This document shows, in pieces, positions 51,168 through 63,970 of a DNA stretch of 64,000 bases. The notes below the pieces were generated by a model. The model searched no databases. It was given only the letters and a program-made list of their open reading frames with translations, and was not told the origin of the DNA. Origin of the DNA: Doris montereyensis (taxonomy: Eukaryota > Mollusca > Gastropoda > Nudibranchia > Dorididae); NCBI GenBank assembly GCA_037039925.1, contig JAXRKP010000114.1, positions 343,425-407,424 of the forward strand, read 5' to 3'. The translations under genes and the position numbers were made by a program. Each line of letters starts with the position of its first letter. The stretch's first letter is position 1.

Positions 51168-54100
51168 CTGCTTACATAAATACAAAGAGAAATCAATCAA
51201 TGTCCAATTGTCTTTGCTTATTGTGTATCATGAATACATATATCGCCCCGTGAAAATGTTCTAAACACGTAATTACAAACACCGTATGACGTAATTTTTC
51301 AGGAGAAACAAAAATCGTAATAAATTATTGAAAAGGGTTGCAAACACTCTTTTATGCTTTTTGAATTACAATTTAATAATTATTTTAGTCTTTAGAATGA
51401 ATTAAAGGGAAAAAAACTAGTTGTGCACAAAATCGACTTGTACGGCTAGAGTTGAACTTTTTGAAAGATTTAAACAAGTGAGTCTGCTCCTTGACTTGTA
51501 CGGCTAGAGTTGAACTTTTTGAAAGATTTAAACAAGTGAGTCTGCTCCTTGACTTGTACGGCTAGAGTTGAACTTTTTGAAAGATTTAAACAAGTGAGTC
51601 TGCTCCTTGACTTACGAGATTAGAGTTTCAAGGCAGGAAGAAAAACGGAAATCTTCCACTAGATCATGTGAGCTGTTCCACTGTTTCAAGGCCTCCAATA
51701 TTGACAAAGTCAAAAAAGAAGCATGAGTTTGATCGTTTTAAGGAAGAACCTCATTTCCCATATATCGTGGACTTGCATGTTTAGACAGTCTCACTGACGA
51801 TACATTGTTTAAAAGTCGAGGAAGGGTGTATGAAGCAAAATTCAATTTTATCTCCCACTATCTATTTCTTCACTTGTATTATGCAAACCCTTTTGACTCT
51901 TACTCATAGACAGAGACATGCCATGAAATAATGATACACAACTAGGAACAAAACCTACAGGAACAAAATAACTTATTTTGCATGTCAGACTCAGGCTATG
52001 TCACTTTCAGCCTTTGAACGCTACTCTCTTGGAACCGTAAAGGCCCCCAACCCCGGCTTTCTGTATATCTAAATCTACATCTACTTGACCGAGCTCATCA
52101 TCACCACTTTCACTGTGCATATCATCAAATTCACTTTCCATTTCACTAAGATGATAATCTGAATCCAAATTCAAGTCTTTGTCAACAGAATCAGGGTAAA
52201 TATTGATATTTTAGGACTGCGTGAAATAGGTTTCTACTGTCTGTCCTGATACTTCAGAACTACGTGAAATAGGTTTTTACTGTCTGTGCTGATATTTCGA
52301 GATCACGAGTTCAAAGGGTTAAATCTGATTTAACTATTTTAACCGTCAAGATTTTTTTTCAAAGCTAATTGTTCAACTATCTTACTTTAAAAGAATATTG
52401 ACTCCCAATATTTTATTGTTGTTTCTCTATGAACAAACATTACCCCAATATTTTTGTTGTTGTTTCTCTATGAACAAACATTACCCCCAATATTTTTGTT
52501 GTTTCTCTGCGGAACAAACATTACCACCAATATGTTGTTGTTTGTCTATGAACAAACATTACCACCAATATTTTTGTTGTTTTTCTGCAAACAAACATTA
52601 CCACCAATATGTTGTTGTTTGTCTATGAACAAACATTACCACCAATATTTTTGTTGCTGTTTCTCTATGAACAAATATTACCACCAATATTTTTGTTTTC
52701 TATGAACGAATGTTAGCCTCAACAATTTGTTGCTGTTTCTCTATGAACAAATATTACAACCAATATTTTTATTGTTGTTCACTATGAATGAGTGTTAACC
52801 CCAACATTTTGCTGTCATTTCTCTATGAACAAACATTACCCCCAATATGTTGTTGTTATTTCTCTATGAACAAACATTATCCCCAATATGTTGTTGTTAT
52901 TTCTCTATGAACAAACATTACCCCCAATATGTTGTTGTTATTTCTCTATGAACAAACATTACCCCCAATATGTTGTTGTTATTTCTCTATGAACAAACAT
53001 TACCCCCAAATGTTGTTGTTATTTCTCTATGAACAAACATTACCCCCAATATGGTGTTGTTATTTCTCTATGAACAAACATTACCCCCAATATGTTGTTG
53101 TTATTTCTCTATGAACAAACATTACCCCCAATATGTTGTTGTTATTTCTCTATGAACAAACATTACCCCCAATATGTTGTTGTTATTTCTCTATGAACAA
53201 ACATTACCTCCAATATGTTGTTGTTGTTTCTCTATGAACAAACATTACCCCCAATATGTTGTTGTTATTTCTCTATGAACAAACATTACCATTGTTGTTT
53301 CTCTATGAACAAACACTATCCCCAATATTTTTGTTGCTGTTCTCTATAAATGAGTGTAAGCCCCTACTTATTATCTCTATGAACAAACATTACCGGTAAC
53401 CCCAATATGTTGTTGTTATTTCTCTATGAACAAACATTACCACTAATATGTTGTTGTTGTTTCTCTATGAACAAACACTATCCCCAATATTTTTGTTGCT
53501 GCTCTCTATAAATGAGTGTAAGCCCCTACTTATTATCTCTATGAACAAACATTACCGGTAACCCCAATATTTTGTTGTTTCTTTATGAACAAATGTTATC
53601 CCCAATATTTTGTTGTTGTTTCTCTATGAACAAATGTTATCCCCAATATTTTGTTGTTTTTTCTCTATAAACAAATGTTATCCCCAATATTTTGTTGTTT
53701 CTCTATCAACAAATGTTATCCCCAATATTTTGTTGTTGTTTCTCTATGAACAAATGTTACTCCTAATATTTCTGTTGTTGTTTCTCAATGAACAAACATT
53801 ACCGGTATCCCCTATATTTTGTTGTTGTTTTTCTATGAACAAATGTTATCCCCAATATTTTTGTTGTTGTTTCTCTATGAACAAATGTTACTCCTAATAT
53901 TTCTGTTGTTGTTTCTCTATGAACAAATGTTATCCCCAATATTTTGTTGTTGTTTCTCTATGAACAAATGTTATCCCCAATATTTTGTTGTTGTTTCTCT
54001 ATGAACAAATGTTATCCCCAATATTTTGTTGTTTTTTCTCTATAAACAAATGTTATCCCCAATATTTTGTTGTTTTTTCTCTATGAACAAATGTTATCCC

Positions 54101-57100
54101 CAATATTTTGTTGTTGTTTCTCTATGAACAAATGTTACTCCTAATATTTCTGTTGTTGTTTCTCAATGAACAAACATTACCGGTATCCCTTATATTTTAT
54201 TGTTGTTTTTCTATGAACAAATGTTATCCCCAATATTTTTGTTGTTTTTTCGTTATGAACAAATGTTATCCCCAATATTTTGTTGTTTTTTCTCTATAAA
54301 CAAATGTTATCCCCAATATTTTGTTGTTGTCTCTCTATGAACAAATGTTATCCCCAATATTTTGTTGTTGTTTCTCTATGAACAAATGTTGTTTCTCTAT
54401 GAACAAATGTTACTCCTAATATTTCTGTTGTTGTTTCTCAATGAACAAACATTACATCAAGGTTATATCCCCTGTATTTTGATGTTGTTTCTCTATGAAC
54501 AATTTTGTTACTCCTAGCACCATTCACAGCATTAGTCATTGTTTCATCACTAGCAAACAAACACTAGCACCATGCACAACATTCCACAGAATTATTCATC
54601 AAGGTTATCATCACTAGCACCATCCACAGCATTAATAATCATCACTAGCACCATCCACAGCATTAGTATCATCACTAGCACCATCTACAACATTAGTCAT
54701 CAAGGTTATCATTACTAGCATCATCTACAACATTAGTCATCAAGGCATTTATCATCACTAGCACCATCCACAGCATTAGTCATCAAGGTTATCATCACTA
54801 GCACCATCCATCCACAACATTAGTCATCAAGGTTATCATTACTAGCACCATCCACAGCATTAGTCATCAAGGTTATCATTACTAGCACCATCCACAGCAT
54901 TAGTCATTACTAGGTTATCATCACTAGCACCATCCACAGCATTAGTCATCAAGGTTATCATTACTAGCACCATCCATCCAAACATTAGTCATTACTAGCA
55001 CCATCCACAGCATTAGTCATCAATCATTATAGCACCATCACATTAGTCATCAAGGTTATCCATAGCACCATCCACAACATTAGTCATCAAGGTTATCATT
55101 ACTAGCACCATCCACAGCATTAGTCATCAAGGTTATCATCATTACTAGCACCATACATTAGCACCATCCACAGCATTAGTCATCAAGGTTATCATTACTA
55201 GCACCATCCACAGCATTAGTCATCAAGGTTATCATCACTAGCACCATCCACAGCATTAGTCATCAAGGTTATCATTACTAGCACCATCCACAGCATTAGT
55301 CATCAAGGTTATCATTACTAGCACCATCCACAGCATTAGTCATCAAGGTTATCATCACCAATGTAGAGTCAGTGGCCGAGTGGCTAGGCTGCTGGATTTG
55401 GGACAAGAGGTCCTGGATTTGAATCCTAGCGAAGCTATTTCCGGCAGTTTGTTTCTTGGGAAAGACACTTAATATGCATTTTCCCTCTCAAATCAGGTGT
55501 AAATGGGTACAAGAACTAGCTTGGGAGCAAAACTTGCATCCGACTAGCGTCTTGTACAGGAGGTGATTATTATTCCCTGTTCCGCTCTACATTATAGAAA
55601 CCAGGATGAGCTCTGGCTTTATGGGCTGTAATGGCTTTAAAGGAACTTTAGTTTTCTTTATTATCATGATCAACAGTATCATCATCCTCATTATTCATCA
55701 GCCTAAAAGTACAAAGTTATTACCTTCCTAAATTGATTCTGTTTGATTTGATTTACCTATATCCACAACTAAGGTGATAAGGGGTTTAGGTATGAATCTT
55801 AAATTTTGCCAGGGCTGACCTTTAAACAGCCAAGGGATCTCTAACCCGCACAGAGTGTTGTGGTCTGCAAATGGGACCTCCTTTTTTATCATCCGTTTCA
55901 ATTGGCACTAAGTGTCGATCCACACACCTGGACCAGGGGAGTGTTTTTTTCTCTTGAAAAATACCTCTAGAACATTTTACAAATGTCTGGACTTGAACTC
56001 ACGACAATTTGGTTGAGAGACAGACACCTTGCATCTGGACCACCGAGTCCCCTGCCATCATGGCGTTAATCATGATATAATCATTATAATATTCATAATA
56101 TCAATAATAACACTAACAACAAGTTTTACCATATCAGACGTAAATCCCAGTTTTCCCAAAGCTTTGACAGCATATTCGTGAAACGTTTTACACTGTTTGT
56201 TGAGTTTTCTCATTCCCATAATTCTCTCTGGAACAGGAAGTGACAACTTTCTGAGGAGCACCTCGAGCAAAGCTCGCCAGTAAAAAAATCTTTGCCCTGA
56301 AGCTGCAATAGACAAAATTGTAAAAAAAAAAAAAGATGAATTTTTTCACAAAAAAGAAGGAGATACTGACACTACACGAACTAACATACTAACAATTCTT
56401 TTACTATATTTAAGTTCCATAATAATCAAACATACAATTTAAAGTATAAAATACATTTTTGTTAATGAAATAAAAAAGACTGTTTCTAAAAATAAACAAA
56501 ACAAAATAACACTAAGGCTGTGGAGCATACTGTAAACAAACATTAAACCCAGCAAAAGAACTTAAGAGATTGAGACTAAAATTTTATACACTTACTTTAA
56601 AATAAAAAATATGATGAACAGTCTGTGATTAAGGTTAAATTCAAAATCATTCACGCTAACAGTAATAACACACAAAAATTAGGTTAGTCAGTAAATTTAA
56701 AGAAGAAGATTTTAATTTAAGAATATATTTAATGAACTATTGAAGACCTTATGATGAGACACAGAAAGGATTTTTAGTCATCTTGGGGTGTCTAAAAATC
56801 GGAATGGAAAATACCGCCACAAATTAAGTTTCCAGTAGCTTTTCTGACAAAATTCATCACGGAAAATGCATAGCTTCCAACCTTTTTAAACGGAAAACAA
56901 ACTCTGATTGTGCAAACTAGTGCCAACTCGCTTAATGGCCTCGTAATATCGCAGAAAACATTGATAATTTAACTTGAATTAGTAACCCCCTTTAAGTCTA
57001 ATAACAAAAGTTCCCCGATCGCTGGCCTTTCTGGCTTAAGTGCAACGGTTGTCTTGCAAACTCAGAATGGCTGCCTCGGGATTTTTCACCCCAATCTCTC

Positions 57101-60100
57101 TGAATTTCTGTCGTTAATTAAAGGTTTCATTTTATAAACAAAATACAGCTAACCCTCATATACATACTCTTTCAAAGTACACATACAGACTAAGTCCACA
57201 TGTTACATACTAGTTAGCAGCTATATCATCATCCCCATTGTCGTTTGTCAGGTCTGAGACATACATAAATGATTGTGTCCCTCCAGTCCTCTCTGACCAA
57301 TAAGAACACTGAATAATACTAAACCTCCGTAGAAAACAATATTATTACCTAAAAGAGAGTTAAGAAAAAAAAGAAACCACAATTGGTAGGTAGGTGAACT
57401 ATTGCAACAAAGGAAAAGGCTTTGATTGCAACAAAGGAAAAGGCTTTGATTGCAACATTGCAACAAAGGAAAAGGCTTTGATTACAACAAAGGAAAAGGC
57501 TTTGATTGCAACAAAGGAAAAGGCTTTGATTACAACAAAGGAAAAGGCTTTGATTGCAACAAAGGAAAAGGCTTTGATTGCAACAAACGAAAAGGCTTTG
57601 ATTGCAACAAAGGAAAAGGCTTGCAACAAAGGAAAAGGCTTTGATTGCAACAAAGGAAAAGGCTTTGATTGCAACAAAGGAAAAGGCTTTGATTACAACA
57701 AAGGAAAAGGCTTTGATTACAACAAAGGAAAAGGCTTTGATTACAACAAAGGAAAAGGCTTTGATTGCAACAAAAGGAAAAGGCTTTGATTGCAACAAAG
57801 GAAAAGGCTTTGATTGCAACAAAGGAAAAGGCTTTGATTGCAACAAAGGAAAAGGCTTTGATTGCAACAAAGGAAAAGGCTTTGATTGCAACAAAGGAAA
57901 AGGCTTTGATTACAACAAAGGAAAAGGCTTTGATTACAACAAAGGAAAAAGGCTTTGATTGCAACAAAGGAAAAGGCTTTGATTACAACAAAGGAAAAGG
58001 CTTTGATTGCAACAAAGGAAAAGGCTTTGATTGCAACAAAGGAAAAGGCTTTGATTGCAACAAAGGAAAAGGCTTTGATTGCAACAAAGGAAAAGGCTTT
58101 GATTGATTGCAACAAAGGAAAAGGCTTTGATTGCAAAAAGGAAAAGGCTTTATTGCAACAAACGAAAAGGCTTTGATTGGGAAAAGGCTTTGATTGCAAC
58201 TTGAAAAGGCTTTGATTGCGAAAAGGCTTTGATTGCAAAAACTTTGACAACGGAAAAGGCTTTGATTCAACGAGAGATCAACAAAGTGAAGATCTTAGAT
58301 TGCAACCGCTTTGATTAACAAATGAGGCTTTGATTGCAACAAAGGAAAAGGCTTTGATTGTTTGAAAAGGCTTTGATTGCAACAAGAAAAACTTGATTGC
58401 AACATGGAAAGAGGCTTTGATCACGCGATCACTCAGAAAAGCGTTTTTGTCTCATAAAAATCAATTAATTTATCCATTAGGCCATCTGGGATGAAATTTC
58501 ATGCATCTTGCCATTATGGCCTGCCAAAATCACAACGGCAGACACACTTGCTTCTCGAGAGATGGAAACTTAGTTTCCGCAAGTTTAAATAATGAGATTC
58601 AAACGACAGCTCGATTGTTTGAAAATATTCATCACACTTGGAAACATGGAAAGAGTATCACGCATCACGTACAAATGGAAAACATTTCCATGAAACATTG
58701 TTTACATATCAAGCATCACAATCACATGCACGTCCACATGGAAACAGGCAGCATGGATCACACATATGTACACATGGAAACAGGCAGTATGCATCACACA
58801 TACAAACACATGGAAACAGGCAGTATGCATCACACATACAAACACATGGAAACAGGCAGTATGCATCACACATACAAACACATGGAAACAGGCAGTATGC
58901 ATCACACATACAAACACATGGAAACAGGCAGTATGCATCACACATACAAACACATGGAAACAGGCAGTTGCATCACACATACAAACACATGGAAACAGGC
59001 AGTATGCATAACACATACAAACACATGGAAACAGGCAGTATGCATCAACACATACATACACATGGAAACAGGCAGTATGCATCACACATACATACACATG
59101 GAAACAGGCAGTATGCATCACACATACATACACATGGAAACAGGCAGTATGCATCACACATACAAACACATGGAAACAAGCAGTATGCATCACACATACA
59201 AACACATGGAAACAGGCAGTATGCATCACACATACAAACACATGGAAACAGGCAGTATGCATCACACATACAAACACATGGAAACAGGCAGTATGCATCA
59301 CACATACAAACACATGGAAACAGACAGTATGCATCACACATACAAACACATGGGAACAGGCAGTATGCATCACACATACATACACATGGGAACAGGCAGT
59401 ATGCACACACATACAAACACATGCATACAGGCAGTATGGATAACACATACAAACACATGCATATCAGGCAGTATGGATCACACATAAAAACACATGGAAA
59501 CAGGCAGTATGGATCACACATACAAACACATGGAAACAGGCAGTATGGATCACACATACAAACACATGGAAACAGGCAGTATGGATCACACATAAAAACA
59601 CATGGAAACAGGCAGTATGGATCACACATACATACACATGGAAACAGGCAGTATGCATCACACATACATACACATGGAAACAGGCAGTATGCATCACACA
59701 AACAAACACATGGAAACAGGCAGTATGCATCACACATACGAAAACACATGGCAACAGGCAGTATGGATCACACATACAAACACATGGAAACAGGCAGTAT
59801 GCATCACACATACATACACATGGAAACAGGCAGTATGCATAACACATACAAACACATGGAAACAGGCAGTATGCATAACACATACAAACACATGGAAACA
59901 GGCAGTATGCATCACACATACATAGACATGGAAACAGGCAGACATGCATCACACATACATAGACATGGAAACAGGCAGTATGCATCACACATACATAGAC
60001 ATGGAAACAGGCAGTATGCATCACACATACATAGACATGGAAACAGGCAGTATGCATCACACATACATAGACATGGAAACAGGCAGTATGCATAACACAT

Positions 60101-61738
60101 ACAAACACATGGAAACAGGCAGTATGCATCACACATACATAGACATGGAAACAGGCAGTATGCATCACACATACATAGACATGGAAACAGGCAGTATGCA
60201 TCACACATACATAGACATGGAAACAGGCAGTATGCATCACACATACATAGACATGGAAACAGGCAATATGCATCACACATACATAGACATGGAAACAGGC
60301 AGTATGCATCACACATACATAGACATGGAAACAGGCAGTATGCATCACACATACATACACATGGAAACAGGCAGTATGCATCACACATACATAGACATGG
60401 AAACAAGCAGTATGCATCACGCATACATACACATGGGAACAGGCAGTATGCATCACACATACATAGACATGGAAACAGGCAGTACATCACACATACATAG
60501 ACATGGAAACAGGCAGTATGCATCACACATACATAGACATGGAAACAGGCAGTATGCATCACACATACATACATACACATGGAAACAGGCAGTATGCATC
60601 ACGCATACATACACATGGAAGCAGGCAGTATGCATCACACATACAAACACATGGAAGCAGGCAGTATGCATAACACATACAAACACATGGAAACAGGCAG
60701 TATGCATCACACATACAAACACATGGAAACAGGCAGTATGGATCACACATACAAACACATGGAAACAGGCAGTATGCATAACACATACAAACACATGGAA
60801 AAACAGGCAGTATGCATCACACATACAAACACATGGAAACAGGCAGTATGGATCACACATACAAACACATGGAAACGGGCAGTATGCATCACGCATACAT
60901 ACACATGGAAGCAGGCAGTTTGCATCACACATACATACACATGGAAACAGGCAGTATGCATAACACATAAAAACACATGGAAACAGGCAGTATGCATCGC
61001 ACATACAAACACATGGAAGCAGGCAGTATGCATCACACATACAAACACATGGAAACAGGCAGTATGCATAACACATCACACATGATGCATCACACATCCC
61101 ACATCATGCACACATAGACACACCTTAGCTTATATCTCCATGTGACTGCTGTTTTACGCATCAAGCATCACACATACGTCCACATGGAAAGAGGCAGAAT
61201 GAATCACACATGACGTATCATACACACATAGAAACACCATAGTTAAATTTCCATGTGATCGTTGTTTAAGTATCACGCATACGTACACATCGAAACAGAC
61301 AGCATGCATCACACATCATGTACACATCGAAACAGACAGCATGCATCACACATAAGTACACATGGAAACAGACAGCATGCATCACACATCATGTACATAT
61401 GAGAAACCACATGATTGCTGTTTACGCATCACCCACCACATACGTACACATGGAAACACCTGAGTTGAATTTCCATGTCATCGCTGTTTACGCATACGGT
61501 ACACATGGAAACGTATCCTTACTATATCTATTCAAAAAATCAGCCACAATGATGTGAAATCAGTCCCCATCTCAGACAAATAATGTTATCACTATCAGTA
61601 ATCAGTCACCTGCTTTGAGGTTTGTAGTCTGTGTACAGATTGGGAGGCCAAGTTGGGTGGCATTGCGTCCCAGGTGAAGGCCAAGAGACTTTCCAAACTG
61701 ACTCACAGGAAAGTCTTTTTCACTGTCTCCACATTCAT
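51021..61738 (-). CDS. METTL25-like protein, three internal exons (both ends missing)
   Basis: Exons in order on the minus strand: 61738-61610, 56302-56130, 51167-51021. All junctions are AG...GT and the phases agree (1, 0, 0). The product reads (D)ECGDSEKDFPVSQFGKS, LHLGRNATQLGLPICTQT, SGQRFFYWRALLEVLLRKLS, KTFHEYAVKALGKLGFTSDM, and ITREMIASLEEEYQEEQMKM then AAFFQYKLLLAPVIESLILL, DRLLFLTEQ. The LGRNA segment, the FYRAVL-like segment, and above all LLLAPVIESLILLDRLL[FY]L match the C-terminal half of METTL25/METTL25B, putative SAM-dependent methyltransferases whose substrates are poorly defined. The N-terminal methyltransferase motifs lie outside what I can find. The LGRNA segment favours METTL25; the AFF..LLLAP segment also fits METTL25B. 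Introns are packed with minisatellites. Confidence 0.78.
51436..51613. repeat. 58-bp unit, three near-perfect copies
   Basis: Units start acttgtacggctagagttg, continue aactttttgaaagattt, and end gagtctgctccttg, at 51436, 51494 and 51552; a partial fourth diverges after 51610. Near-identity indicates a recent event. Confidence 0.95.
51614..52394. other. METTL25-like intron, non-repetitive part
   Basis: No exon identified. A short duplicated segment occurs around 52205 and 52255 (gtgaaataggtttytactgtctg). Confidence 0.5.
52395..54505. repeat. Minisatellite, 41-46-bp unit, about 48 copies
   Basis: Units contain gttgttgtttctctatgaac, aaacattacccccaatat. From about 53580 the subtype changes to aaatgttatccccaatattt. 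A third subtype with actcctaatatttctg and one with attaccggta recur among them, giving a higher-order pattern. Confidence 0.95.
54510..55352. repeat. Minisatellite, 40-bp unit, about 20 copies
   Basis: Units contain atcactagcaccatccacag, then cattagtcatcaaggtt. The first copies are fragmentary; the last eight are nearly perfect. A SINE family 1 copy follows directly. Confidence 0.95.
55363..55665 (+). repeat. tRNA-derived SINE, family 1
   Basis: gtcagtggccgagtggctag (A box), ggatttgaatcctagcg (B box), cttgggaaagacacttaata, tcaggtgtaaatgggtac, ggaggtgattattattccc and ctttatgggctgtaatgg. Confidence 0.85.
55731..56056 (-). repeat. tRNA-derived SINE, family 2, next to METTL25-like exon
   Basis: On the minus strand: gggactcggtggtccagatg (A box), cgtgagttcaagtccag (B box), gtgtgtggatcgacacttag, cactctgtgcgggttagag, agttgtggatataggtaaat and caaatcaaac tail. 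It ends about 75 bases from the donor of the exon at 56130. Confidence 0.87.
56130..56302 (-). CDS. METTL25-like exon, central region
   Basis: Acceptor tctattgcag, donor GATATG|GTAAAA. Encodes SGQRFFYWRALLEVLLRKLS, LPVPERIMGMRKLNKQCKTF and HEYAVKALGKLGFTSDM. It completes an Ala codon split with the preceding exon and ends in phase 0. Confidence 0.8.
56303..57398. other. METTL25-like intron, AT-rich, no repeat recognised
   Basis: No exon or recognisable element; stops in all frames. Confidence 0.5.
57400..58425. repeat. Minisatellite, 24-bp unit, about 42 copies
   Basis: Unit attgcaacaaaggaaaaggc plus tttg, almost invariant from 57400 to 58110, with an attgcaac/attacaac alternation. It decays after 58110 into truncated and shuffled units. 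The length is a multiple of three, which keeps several frames open on both strands; these frames are not genes. Confidence 0.97.
58735..61088. repeat. Minisatellite, 36-bp unit, about 65 copies, 2.35 kb
   Basis: Unit catggaaacaggcagtatgc plus atcacacatacaaaca. Subtypes: tacaaaca, tacatacaca, and tacatagaca (59920-60560); atgcat versus atggat. 36 is a multiple of three, so open frames of up to 485 codons arise from the repeat. Degenerate copies with cacatggaaac continue to about 61520. Confidence 0.97.
61089..61525. repeat. Degenerate fringe of the 36-bp array
   Basis: Scattered words acacatggaaac, catcacacat and tttccatgtgat with longer spacing (about 75-120 bp). It may show the ancestral longer unit from which the 36-bp array was derived. 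Confidence 0.7.
61610..61738 (-). CDS. METTL25-like exon with LGRNA motif
   Basis: Acceptor ccttcaaccttag, donor GCAG|GTGACT. Encodes ECGDSEKDFPVSQFGKSLGL and HLGRNATQLGLPICTQTTNL then KA. It lies isolated between the 36-bp and 32-bp minisatellites. Confidence 0.78.
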
Positions 61739-61891
61739 CTAAGGTTGAAGGAAATGAGAAAAAAATATCAAATTTTGTCATCATCCGAAAAACGATTTTT
61801 TTTTTCTAAAACAACAAAAAATACAAGACAACTACAGTATTGCATTTATACAGATTCATAAAACAACATATTTCAGAGACAATAAAATATA

Positions 61892-61910
61892 CCTGTGATC
61901 CCTCTTGCTC
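61892..61910 (-). CDS. Possible 19-base METTL25-like micro-exon
   Basis: On the minus strand, ccatttctaaccag|GGAGCAAGAGGGATCACAG|GTATAT. In phase it would add GARGIT before DECGDSEKD. Splice signals and phase fit, but there is no homology support. Confidence 0.25.
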
Positions 61911-62104
61911 CCTGGTTAGAAATGGAAATTAACTCAAAGAGCTAAATTTCCGGTGTTCAAGTGCTTACAGGCCACAAAACTATTCATGAGGATGTTTCCA
62001 TGTGAAATCCACCACCTGATCCATCACCTGGTTCAACCAGGCGTTGTAAACAACATATCGACGGTGAAAGTCACAAACTTTGTAAGTCAAAATTTAGTAA
62101 CACC

Positions 62105-63970
62105 TTTCTTTTCGTCTTTTAACAAGTCGGTTCGTCTTGGTAAAAGTGACAGTACAAGTCGGTTCATCTTGGTGAAGGTGACAATACAAGTTGGTTCATC
62201 TTGGTGAAAGTGACAGTATAAGTCGGTTCATCTTGGTGAAAGTGACAGTACAAGTCGGTTCATCTTGGTGAAAGTGACAGTACAAGTCGGTTCATCTTGG
62301 TGAAAGTGACGGTACAAGTCGGTTCATCTTGGTGAAAGTGACAGTACAAGTCGGTTCATCTTGGTGAAAGTCACAATACAAATCTGTAAGTCTTAGTGAA
62401 AGTCACAATACAAGTCTGTAAATTTTGGTGAAAGTGATGGTACAAGTCTGTAAGTCTTGGTGAAAGTGATGGTACAAGTCTGTAAGTCTTGGTGAAAGTG
62501 ATGGTACAAGTCTGTAAGTCTTGGTAAAAGTGATGGTACAAGTCTGTAAGTCTTGGTGAAAGTGATGGTACAAGTCTGTAAGTCTTGGTGAAAGTGATGG
62601 TACAAATCTGTAAATCTTAGTGAAAGTGATGGTACAAGTCTGTAAATCTTGGTGATAGTGATGGTACAAGTCTGTAAGTCTTGGTGAAAGTGATGGTACA
62701 AGTCTGTAAGTCTTTGTGAAAGTGATGGTACAAGTCTGTAAGTCTTGGTGAAAGTGATGGTACAAGTCTGTAAGTCTTGGTGAAAGTGATGGTACAAGTC
62801 TGTAAGTCTTGGTGAAAGTCACAACGAAAGTCACAATACAAGTCTGTAAGTCTTGGTGAAAGTGATGGGACAAGTCGGTTAGTCTTGGTGAAGGTGATAG
62901 CACAAGTCGGTTTGTCTTGTGTGAAAGTCACAATACAAGTCTATAAGTCTTAGTAAAAGTCACAATACAAGTCTGTAAGTCTTAGTGAAAGTCAACAGTC
63001 TTAGTGAAAGTCACAATACAAGTCTGTAAGTCTTAGTGATAGTCACAATAGAAGTCTGCAAGTCTTAGTGATAGTCACAATACAAGTCTGTAAGTCTTAG
63101 TGAAAGTCACAATACAAGTCTGTAAGTCTTGGTGAAAGTGATGGTACAAGTCAGTTTGTCTTGGTGAAAGTGACAATACAAGTCGGTTCGTCATGGTGAA
63201 AGTCACAATACAAGTCTGTAAGTCTTGGTGAAAGTGACAGTACAAGTCTGTCGGGTCATGGTGAAAGTGATAGTACAAAAAGTGACAATACAAGTTTGTT
63301 CGTCTTTGTGAAAGTGACAATACAAGTCTGTTGCTTTGGTGAAAGTCACAATGCAAGTCGGTTCGTCTTGGTGAAAGTGACAGTACAAGACTGTAAGTCT
63401 CGGTGAAAATGACAGTACAAGTCTGTTCATCTTGATGAAAGTGACAATACAAGTCGGTTGGTCCTGTTACATGTGAGGTTGGTCCTGTTAAAGGTGACAG
63501 AAAGAGTCCATTCGCCTTGGTGGTGAAGGTCTGGTGACAGTGAAAGTGACAATACAAGTCGATCGGTCTAGGTGAATGTGACAACACAAATCGGTTTGTC
63601 TTGGTGAAAGTCACGATGCAAGTCGGTTTGTCTTGGTGAAAGTGACAGTACAAGACTGTAATTCTCGGTGAAAGTGACAATACAAATCAGTTGGTCCTGT
63701 TAAAGGTGACAGTACGAGTCTGTTCGCCTAGGTGAAAGTGGCAATACAAGTCGGTTTGTCTTGGTGGAGGTGACAATACAAGCCCCTTCGTACTGGTGAA
63801 GGTGACAATACGAGTTCTGTTTGCCTTGGTGAAGGTGACAATACAAGTTCTGTTTGTCTTGGGAATAGTCAGTTCGCCTTAGTAAAAGTGATGATACGAG
63901 TCCGTTCGTCATGGTGTTTATAACAGTACAAGTCGATTCGTCTTGGTGAAAGTGACAGTACCATTCCGTT
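62105..63970. repeat. Minisatellite, 31-33-bp unit, about 58 copies
   Basis: Units combine cttggtgaaagtgaca/gatggtacaagtc with a variable half: ggttcat (62150-62380), tgtaagt (62390-62860, 62930-63135) or ggttcgt/ggtttgt (after 63140). Subtypes lie in blocks. It reaches almost to the window end and may continue beyond. Confidence 0.95.

Noticed and set aside
57349..58250. Several 100-180-codon frames with KGFDCNKG or SLFLCCNQ repeats
   Set aside because: Translations of the 24-bp tandem array in multiple frames and strands; not genes.
58638..60095. Open frame of 485 codons, and similar long frames on both strands
   Set aside because: It is a translation of the 36-bp minisatellite; the period is a multiple of three and the protein is a monotonous repeat with no start context or splice support.
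62393..63912. Minus-strand frames rich in LYHHFHQDLQTCT
   Set aside because: Product of the ~32-bp tandem array; three units make 96 bases, so the frame cycles without stops.
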